Positions 7,647-12,410 of a stretch of 12,410 bases of DNA are shown here, in pieces. Position 1 is the first letter of the stretch. The number at the start of each line of letters is the position of its first letter. The stretch comes from Bacteroidales bacterium UBA6360. GTDB taxonomy: Bacteria > Bacteroidota > Bacteroidia > Bacteroidales > UBA932. The translations under genes were made by a program, and so were the position numbers. The notes under the pieces are model-generated. The model saw only the letters and a program-made list of their open reading frames with translations, was not told the DNA's origin and did no database searches. The DNA lies in NCBI GenBank assembly GCA_002440085.1, contig DJRM01000079.1:1-12410 (forward strand), written 5' to 3'.

Positions 7647-7727
7647 TTTGTCCGTTTTTTCAACGCAAATTTAGTCATTTTGTCCGTTTTTCCAACATTG
7701 TTATCGAGGTTTTGTCCGTTTTTACAA
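7647..7727 (-). repeat. Three direct repeats with exact 32-bp period upstream of the DUF4143 pair
   Basis: In gene orientation the unit is TTGnAAAAACGGACAAA. The copies are at 7710-7727 (TTGTAAAAACGGACAAAA), 7678-7695 (TTGGAAAAACGGACAAAA) and 7647-7663 (TTGAAAAAACGGACAAA). The shared G of the plus-strand GTCC lies at 7650, 7682 and 7714, exactly 32 bases apart, close to three helical turns. The sequences between units are unrelated. The array fills nearly the whole gap between two genes, starting 7 bases after one stop codon and ending 3 bases before the next start codon. It looks like an iteron-like operator for a protein that binds cooperatively on one face of the DNA. Confidence 0.85.
7666..7695 (-). 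promoter_or_regulatory. Bacteroidetes promoter for the DUF4143 ATPase pair
   Basis: On the minus strand a -7 box TAAATTTG (7666-7673) matches TAnnTTTG exactly, and a -33 TTG (7693-7695) lies 19 bases upstream, within the usual spacing. The TTG is the first three bases of the middle 32-bp repeat. A protein bound to that repeat would therefore cover the -33 region, and one bound to the gene-proximal repeat would cover the transcription start. Confidence 0.7.
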
Positions 7728-7734
7728 ATCAAAT

Positions 7735-8865
7735 TTATTTGACAAACTCCCGGCGAAGCCATATCTCCAGAACCGGGTCGGGAATGATTACCTTACGGTC
7801 TTCGACATCTATCAGTTCCTTCTTGACGAGCGAACGCCGCACGGCGCTGACATTTGCGGATGAGCCCAGGTCATACTTCATAATGACATCCTTGGTCGAG
7901 AACTCGCTGTGAACTCCGGAAACAATCGCACGGAGGAAATTCATCTGGTATGCGGTAAGATTCTCCGTCTGCTTCTCGAACAGCGGAGTATTCTGGTCTA
8001 TCATGTCCTGACGTGCCTCCTCAAAATCGCTTTCCGTCGCGGTGCGGTCAGTATGAATCCACGTAAGCCATGCCAGCTGCTGCACATACGACGAATGATT
8101 ATCGACCGTGAGACATATCTTTTCCGAAAGTTCGCGTGATATCTCCTTTCCTGTCGATGCGAACCGTCCGATGATATAGTCAATCCATATTGATGTCGGT
8201 ATTTTCTTCAGATATATCGAATCCCCGAATTTATAGAACGGGAAACTTCTCTTCTCAAACAATTCATTCATAAGGTGTTTCTTGCTTCCGAACAGGCAAT
8301 ATGAAACCGACTGCTGATGCTGCCATACTGTCCTGAGCCTTTTCTGAAAAGTCTTGGAGTCGGCAAAGTCCGCTATCTGCTGGAACTCGTCAATGCAGAC
8401 GACTATGCTTATGCCCTTTTTTTGAGCTATTTTCTCCGGGAGACTCAGGATTTCCGTGACGTCTTCTCTCTTGTCGTTAAGTTCAAACGAAATCGAGAAA
8501 TCCGTCATCGGGTCGGGTCCCATTGAAATCTTCGGGCTGATACGCGACAGAAAGACCTTGGCGTTCTCGACCCACTCCTCCCATTTGGATGCGGTCTGTT
8601 TCAACACGGTTTCCGCGAACATATCATAAAAGTCCTTTTCCGTGCGGCAGGAAAATATGTCCATAAAGACGACCCTCAGTTTGTCCGACTCCGCAAGGCC
8701 GCAGACTTTCTTGACCAGTGATGTCTTTCCCCAACGGCGCGGCGAAATCAAAATGGTATTTACCCCATAGCGGAAATTGGCAAGAAGCCGCGCTGTCTCC
8801 TGCTCCCTGTCTGTAAAGTTCTCACCAGCCGTCGCAACTCCGAAAGTAAAAGGTTTCTCTGTCAT
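7735..8865 (-). CDS. Archaeal-ATPase/STAND-like P-loop ATPase with winged-helix-like C-terminus
   Basis: A 376-residue P-loop ATPase. It has the FTDREQETARL motif (17-27) typical of the archaeal ATPase (PF01637-like) group, Walker A SPRRWGKTS (41-49), Walker B ISIVVCIDEFQQ (152-163) and a CLFGSKKHLM sensor-like strand (190-199). The last 75 or so residues (AYQMNFLRAIVSG..., STKDVIMKYDLGSSANVSAVRRSLVKK, IPDPVLEIWLRR) resemble a winged helix, a possible DNA-binding part. There is no signal peptide or membrane segment. These proteins are numerous in Bacteroidetes and their targets are mostly unknown; they may be NTP-driven switches in stress, defence or regulation. It has its own promoter, overlapped by an inverted repeat that could be its own operator. 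It is followed after 91 bases by the DUF4143 pair. Fold assignment is good, function unknown. Confidence 0.9.
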   Translation of the reverse strand: MTEKPFTFGVATAGENFTDREQETARLLANFRYGVNTILISPRRWGKTSLVKKVCGLAESDKLRVVFMDIFSCRTEKDFYDMFAETVLKQTASKWEEWVENAKVFLSRISPKISMGPDPMTDFSISFELNDKREDVTEILSLPEKIAQKKGISIVVCIDEFQQIADFADSKTFQKRLRTVWQHQQSVSYCLFGSKKHLMNELFEKRSFPFYKFGDSIYLKKIPTSIWIDYIIGRFASTGKEISRELSEKICLTVDNHSSYVQQLAWLTWIHTDRTATESDFEEARQDMIDQNTPLFEKQTENLTAYQMNFLRAIVSGVHSEFSTKDVIMKYDLGSSANVSAVRRSLVKKELIDVEDRKVIIPDPVLEIWLRREFVK

Positions 8866-8885
8866 AATTCATTAATTTATGGGTA

Positions 8886-8916
8886 CAAATATATGTAATA
8901 ATCTTATTAGTAACAA
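8886..8916 (-). promoter_or_regulatory. Bacteroidetes promoter for the archaeal-type ATPase gene
   Basis: On the minus strand TATATTTG (8886-8893) fits the -7 consensus TAnnTTTG, and TTG at 8914-8916 lies 20 bases upstream as the -33 element. Transcription would begin just before the ATG at 8865 with a very short leader. Confidence 0.7.
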
Positions 8917-8931
8917 TCTTTTTACTAATAA
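8904..8931. promoter_or_regulatory. Inverted-repeat operator candidate straddling the -33 box
   Basis: Two perfect 9-base arms, TTATTAGTA (8904-8912) and TACTAATAA (8923-8931), are separated by 10 bases and start 19 bases apart, close to two helical turns. The -33 TTG lies between the arms and one arm lies in the promoter spacer. A dimeric regulator bound here would block RNA polymerase. The element lies in a 222-base gap (8866-9087) that otherwise holds only a terminator and AT-rich sequence. Confidence 0.6.
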
Positions 8932-9005
8932 AGTTCTTACATGTATCTATGGTAGTGGCTAACCAATTGCAATTAGCGGGGTTCTAAAATCTTACATACG
9001 ACAAA

Positions 9006-9041
9006 ACCACCGGACGGCGGGGTTGGGCGCCGTGCGGTGGT
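9006..9041 (-). terminator. Rho-independent terminator after the DUF4988-like lipoprotein gene
   Basis: A 14-base stem, ACCACCGgACGGCG (9006-9019) against CGCCGTgCGGTGGT (9028-9041), has one internal mismatch and an 8-base loop. On the minus strand it is followed by TTTTGT. It starts 46 bases past the stop at 9088. It separates the lipoprotein unit from the ATPase genes that follow. Confidence 0.85.
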
Positions 9042-9087
9042 CCGAGTTTGAATTAACGTGGGTGGGTTCTGCTGGTTTCGGGCCGGC

Positions 9088-10779
9088 TTATTCGGTGTAG
9101 CCTGTCCACGAGACGTTTTGTATGATTACACTATCGTAAGTGCCACGATTGTTTACGCTTTCCGTGTTTTTAGGGCAAAGATTTGTTATCTTAATGGAAA
9201 AACTTCCTGAGATTTTGACATCAAGAATAGCCTGAATGGCTGTTTTATTAACTATGCTATTGCCTGCACTGTAAACTGTTTCAGAAAAAGGTTTTCCTTC
9301 TTTTGGGGTTACTTCGACAAGAAATTTAAGACCACATGTCTTAATGTTTCCTGCTGATTGAACACCATAGGCAATCGTAAGTTTATCGCATCCTCCTGTC
9401 AGCATCGAAGACTCCAGAATGCCAACTGCATTTGTTCCACCATTAATCCACGGCGCTTTCCCTCCTTCTGGAATAGGTGTAAATTGTTTGTGTCCCCGGA
9501 GGGCTCCATTCGTCATTTTCCAGCCGGCCTCGGTCTCGTCATTTATCAATACCATTAATTGTCCTGTAGCTGGAACCTCGGTCTTGAAAGTGTTAAAATC
9601 AGCCTCGCCTCCTCCTGTTTTCACCGTGTTCAGCTGGCGAACTGTGAATTCCTTTCTTCCGATACCGTCGCAGGTAATGTAAATCTTGCCCTCGCGAGGC
9701 TCTGTTCCGTTCTCGTATGCCTTGACATTGAACTTGTAGGTATATTCCTGAAGCGCCTTTGTCTCGGGTATCTGCTCAATCCAGTTCGCGGAAGGGTCAA
9801 TCATGACAATGGCATCCATATTTGTCTTGAACGGAAGTTCAATCTCGCCGCCGAGAGCATCGATGGTGACTCCGTCCTTGACAAGCACGAGGTCTCCTTT
9901 CTCAAAGTCGAGAATCTTTCCGGCCACCTCCCCCTTGCCGCTTATGGCAACAATGAACACGGAAGCCTTCGTTACGGTAGCCGGTGCGGTGACCGCCAGC
10001 TCGCCGCCGTTGTAATTACCGGAAACCTCAACCTTATAACCCTCGTCGGCCATAGCCTTCACTTTTGTGTCCTTGTCTCCCGCAATGATTGTGTAAGGAA
10101 TGAACGTCGTCTGACCGGCGACAACCCCGACTTCAGCCCTGCCGATTTCAATGGCGAAAGCCTGAACCTTAGGAATGGTGATGGTGCTGTTGTCCCAAAG
10201 AGTGAAGACAACCTCGTCGCCGTTGTCGGTCACATTGGTGATGGTGCCTATGCCTGCAGAACGGATGTCGCCGCACTCCGTCCAGTTCTTTCCCTCATCC
10301 ACGGAGAACCAGAACTTGTCGTTCTCGATTTTTATCTGCGGGGTGCCAAGCTGAGCCGTGGCGGGAATTTTCTTGCCGTTGTCAAGCATCGGCTCCCCGT
10401 CTATTGTCCAGTAGTACTGCCCGTCAGCCTCATCCTTCTGAACGCCGATGACAGGTGTCTTGCCATCAGCTCCGTCCTTGCCGTCGGTTCCGTTATAGAC
10501 ATTTATCTTGCCGGCATTCTCGAATTCCACCACAAAGCCCGCATTGTCCGGAAGAGGCTCCACCGAGACAATCCGGTCCTGGCTTTTGAGGGCATCGACA
10601 GCAAGTTGCATGGCGCTGACATTGCTCTGCAGCTGCTTCGCCAAAGTTTCCAGCTGGGTGACCCTGCCTTCGAGTTCATCCACGCGACCCGAAATGGCCG
10701 TGTCATCGTACTTGTCGCATCCCGCGAAGAGGAGCGCCGACAGCGAAAGGGCTGTCATGAGGTGTCTTAATGTTTTCAT
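9088..10779 (-). CDS. Surface lipoprotein, DUF4988/PL29-N-like with BACON-like domain, likely glycan-binding
   Basis: A 563-residue lipoprotein in the position of SusE/F-type surface glycan-binding proteins. The signal peptide ends with lipobox LFAGC (Cys21). The following DKYDD is acidic, as in the Bacteroidetes lipoprotein export signal, so the protein is probably displayed on the cell surface. Residues about 27-66 form a heptad coiled coil (GRVDELEGRVTQLETLAKQL). A collagen-like GTDGKDGADGK (97-107) and a beta-rich segment follow, the arrangement of the DUF4988 (PL29 N-terminal-like) family. A BACON-like domain around 300-385 (ANWIEQIP... to GRKEFTVRQLN) probably acts as a spacer or mucin-type binder. 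The last 170 residues are a beta-rich, presumably ligand-binding domain I cannot name. No lyase catalytic region is evident. It lies 93 bases downstream of the GH18-like lipoprotein gene, probably in one operon, and ends at a strong terminator. Confidence 0.85.
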   Translation of the reverse strand: MKTLRHLMTALSLSALLFAGCDKYDDTAISGRVDELEGRVTQLETLAKQLQSNVSAMQLAVDALKSQDRIVSVEPLPDNAGFVVEFENAGKINVYNGTDGKDGADGKTPVIGVQKDEADGQYYWTIDGEPMLDNGKKIPATAQLGTPQIKIENDKFWFSVDEGKNWTECGDIRSAGIGTITNVTDNGDEVVFTLWDNSTITIPKVQAFAIEIGRAEVGVVAGQTTFIPYTIIAGDKDTKVKAMADEGYKVEVSGNYNGGELAVTAPATVTKASVFIVAISGKGEVAGKILDFEKGDLVLVKDGVTIDALGGEIELPFKTNMDAIVMIDPSANWIEQIPETKALQEYTYKFNVKAYENGTEPREGKIYITCDGIGRKEFTVRQLNTVKTGGGEADFNTFKTEVPATGQLMVLINDETEAGWKMTNGALRGHKQFTPIPEGGKAPWINGGTNAVGILESSMLTGGCDKLTIAYGVQSAGNIKTCGLKFLVEVTPKEGKPFSETVYSAGNSIVNKTAIQAILDVKISGSFSIKITNLCPKNTESVNNRGTYDSVIIQNVSWTGYTE

Positions 10780-10827
10780 TGTGTTTTAATTGTTTATGGT
10801 TAATTTGTAATTCATTCTTATTATATA

Positions 10828-10865
10828 GATTTCTCCGTTCCGCTTCGCTCCAGTCGAAATGACAG
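10828..10865 (-). repeat. Intergenic repeat, copy C (between the two lipoprotein genes)
   Basis: In gene orientation it reads TGTCATTTCGA, then a centre with AGCGAAGCGGAACGG, then GAGAAATC; the ATTTC (10829-10833) and GAAAT (10856-10860) arms can pair. It begins about 7 bases after the stop of the GH18-like gene, the same placement as copy A after GH130. It lacks the second CTTTAT unit present in A and B. Confidence 0.65.
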
Positions 10866-10872
10866 AGATACA

Positions 10873-12410
10873 CTACCAGTCCTTGACCCATTTGTTATAT
10901 GGGTTGATGGCGCCAGTTTCATCACGCCTGTCGTTACGCAGCCTTCCAGTCTTTATGCTCATCATATAGTCGTTATACCAGACCGGCCAAAATCCGCTAA
11001 TTATATTTGCCCCCTCATAAGAGTCCTGAAGGATTGACCTGACATCATAGAAAACAAATATATCGCTGGACGTGAGGACACTCTTGTCATACTGCTCAAG
11101 AGCGAACAGCGATTCGTCCTGTTTCCTGTAGCAAGTCACATTGGTGATTCCATATCTCTTGGGATCCAGTCCGGCAATGGGCCTGCGCGGATGGGTCTTC
11201 GACACGAAGGAAATCTCCTGATGCCACGGATCCACAATCTGTACGGGTTCGTCGCCGCTGCAGTAGCCCGACCATGCGTAGTCGATGTGCTCGCCGACAC
11301 GGATTCCTCCGGTCGCCTCCGTGTCCCAGAAATATTCGGTCGGAGCCTCATAGTCGGTGATGGTGAGAAGCCTGCTCTGTCCGAGAGCCTCGCGCAGCGC
11401 CTTTATGAGCCTGGGGTAGGAGGTGGTGTTCGCCGGAGGAAATCCGCGTTCCCCGGCAGCGGCGTAGTTGGCGTTGCGGTCCCAGAGATTGACTCCGTCG
11501 AGGCCGTAGTAATCGACCATCCTCTTCACTGAATGCGCAAAGTCCCCTATCTGTTCGTCCGTGAGGTTGCAGAAGCCGATGCCCTGCGCTCCGCCGTCGA
11601 TGCAGACGCAGACCTTGCGGCCGCTTTCCTGAACGGGGAGGACGCGCTCGGTGAAGTGCTCAAGGACATAGCGGAGGTCACCCGTCGGCTTCACCGAGAC
11701 ACTGCCGGTGGAAGCGTCGTAGTTGAGCGAGGCCTGGCGGAGGTTCACTATGTTGCCGAGTCCGCGACGGTAGCTCTTGTCATTGATTTTCTCGAGGATG
11801 AAGTCGTTTGCAAGTCTCGGGTCGAAGACGGCGGTGTTGAGGTAAAACACCGTGAACATGTCTTCGCCCGTGTAGAGTTCGCAGCCGTCAGGGTCGGAGT
11901 AGGGTTCCCTCACGGTCAGGTCGATAAGCACCGTGCCGCATGAACCGTCCCCGTCCGTCTCCGATACGGCGGCGGTTATCGGAAGCAGATAGCGGCCGGC
12001 ATCCAGAACGGTGCCGAACTTGTTCTTGGCGAAGAGCTGAACCTGCTTCGCCGCCGTCTCCTGCAGGCCGTCGTGAAGTTCAAGGGCGCTGCCTCCCGCA
12101 AAGGCATAGAAAGCCTGCGGCAGGAGCTTATAGTCAATGCCCGTCCTGAGGCTGTACTGCTCCACATATTCCTGACCTGCGGAGGCGAGCCTTATGGTCT
12201 TCTCCCCGTCGGAGGGGAGTGAAGCCTTGGCGTAGATTTTCTCCACAGCGGACTTTCCGCCGTGGTTCAGAACGACAATGACCACATTGTCCGCAGACTG
12301 TTCCGCGTGCAGCGAAATCACGGGCTGCCGGTCCGAGATGTCCTGAAGAGCCTCGGGGCTGTACTGAATCGCCAGGTCCTGACATCCGGACGCAAGCGTC
12401 AGGGCGGCGG
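10873..12410 (-). CDS. DUF1735/GH18-like lipoprotein with a degenerate active site, 5' end cut by window edge
   Basis: The frame stays open to the right edge, giving 511 residues in the window. The GTG at 12321 is internal, because upstream codons read ALTLASGCQD, the end of a lipoprotein signal peptide with its lipobox Cys at 12382-12384; the true start is just outside. Window residues about 30-165 resemble DUF1735 (DYKLLPQAFYAF, AGRYLLPITAAV). The rest resembles a GH18 barrel of the endo-beta-N-acetylglucosaminidase (EndoH/F) kind, with a DGG in the SxGG region (271-273) and YYGLDGVNLWDRNANY at 300-315. In active enzymes this last motif is DGxDxDxE (EndoH has DGVDFDDE). Here the sixth position is Trp (309) and the catalytic Glu is Arg (311), so hydrolysis is very unlikely. 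It is probably a surface N-glycan-binding protein derived from an enzyme, as known for GH18-like proteins in other Bacteroides loci. It precedes the DUF4988-like gene; SusC/SusD genes are expected further upstream. Confidence 0.88.
   Translation of the reverse strand, partial: AALTLASGCQDLAIQYSPEALQDISDRQPVISLHAEQSADNVVIVVLNHGGKSAVEKIYAKASLPSDGEKTIRLASAGQEYVEQYSLRTGIDYKLLPQAFYAFAGGSALELHDGLQETAAKQVQLFAKNKFGTVLDAGRYLLPITAAVSETDGDGSCGTVLIDLTVREPYSDPDGCELYTGEDMFTVFYLNTAVFDPRLANDFILEKINDKSYRRGLGNIVNLRQASLNYDASTGSVSVKPTGDLRYVLEHFTERVLPVQESGRKVCVCIDGGAQGIGFCNLTDEQIGDFAHSVKRMVDYYGLDGVNLWDRNANYAAAGERGFPPANTTSYPRLIKALREALGQSRLLTITDYEAPTEYFWDTEATGGIRVGEHIDYAWSGYCSGDEPVQIVDPWHQEISFVSKTHPRRPIAGLDPKRYGITNVTCYRKQDESLFALEQYDKSVLTSSDIFVFYDVRSILQDSYEGANIISGFWPVWYNDYMMSIKTGRLRNDRRDETGAINPYNKWVKDW

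Noticed and set aside
7647..7727. The 32-bp-phased repeats as a tiny CRISPR array
   Set aside because: Repeats are about 17 bases with 14-base gaps, there are only three, no cas genes are present, and they coincide with a promoter.
8950..8990. A GGGGTTCTAAA segment that looks like a tRNA T-arm or an attachment-site remnant
   Set aside because: The T-stem does not pair, and there is no acceptor or anticodon arm and no integrase nearby.
4823..9005. The ATPase block as a transposon or integrative element
   Set aside because: I found no transposase, integrase, terminal inverted repeats or target duplication at either side.
9559..10770. A 403-codon plus-strand open frame opposite the DUF4988-like lipoprotein
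   Set aside because: It mirrors a gene with a clear lipobox, coiled coil and BACON-like domain, and shows no family features of its own.
10703..10891. A small minus-strand frame containing CHFDWSEAERRNL
   Set aside because: That peptide is a translation of intergenic repeat copy C, and the frame overlaps two real genes.

Overview
The window looks like chromosomal DNA of a gut-type Bacteroidales bacterium. The evidence is Bacteroidetes-style lipoproteins, TTG/TAnnTTTG promoters, mostly absent Shine-Dalgarno sites, and a GH92-GH130-MFS set of the kind used to break down host N-glycans. The genus cannot be fixed from sequence alone. Every convincing gene is on the minus strand, so transcription runs from the right edge to the left.

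Right part (12410 to 9088): two surface-type lipoproteins. The first, cut by the right edge, has a DUF1735-like N-terminus and a GH18 endo-beta-N-acetylglucosaminidase-like barrel whose catalytic motif is destroyed, so it is probably a glycan-binding pseudo-enzyme. The second has a lipobox, a coiled coil, a short Gly-Asp-Gly repeat (DUF4988/PL29-N-like), a BACON-like domain and a C-terminal beta-rich domain. A strong GC-rich hairpin with a U-tract (9006-9041) ends this unit. SusC and SusD genes would be expected beyond the right edge but are not visible.

Middle part (8865 to 4955): three ATPase genes unrelated to glycan use. One is an archaeal-ATPase/STAND-like protein with a winged-helix-like C-terminus. 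The other two are tandem, clearly homologous AAA_14/DUF4143 ATPases with a C-terminal PD-(D/E)XK-like core. The first ATPase has a Bacteroidetes promoter overlaid by a 9-bp inverted repeat. The DUF4143 pair has a promoter embedded in three direct repeats with an exact 32-bp period. This block appears to be a self-regulated accessory cassette lodged inside the glycan locus.

Left part (4822 to 1): an inner-membrane MFS/AmpG-like transporter, a cytoplasmic GH130 mannoside phosphorylase and an exported GH92 alpha-mannosidase that runs off the left edge. The inferred pathway is surface binding of N-glycans, periplasmic alpha-mannose trimming by GH92, import of Man-beta-1,4-GlcNAc by the MFS protein, and phosphorolysis to mannose-1-phosphate and GlcNAc by GH130. 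Gaps in the glycan locus carry copies of a short intergenic repeat (core TGTCATTYCGA...GRAATC in gene orientation), always just after a stop codon.
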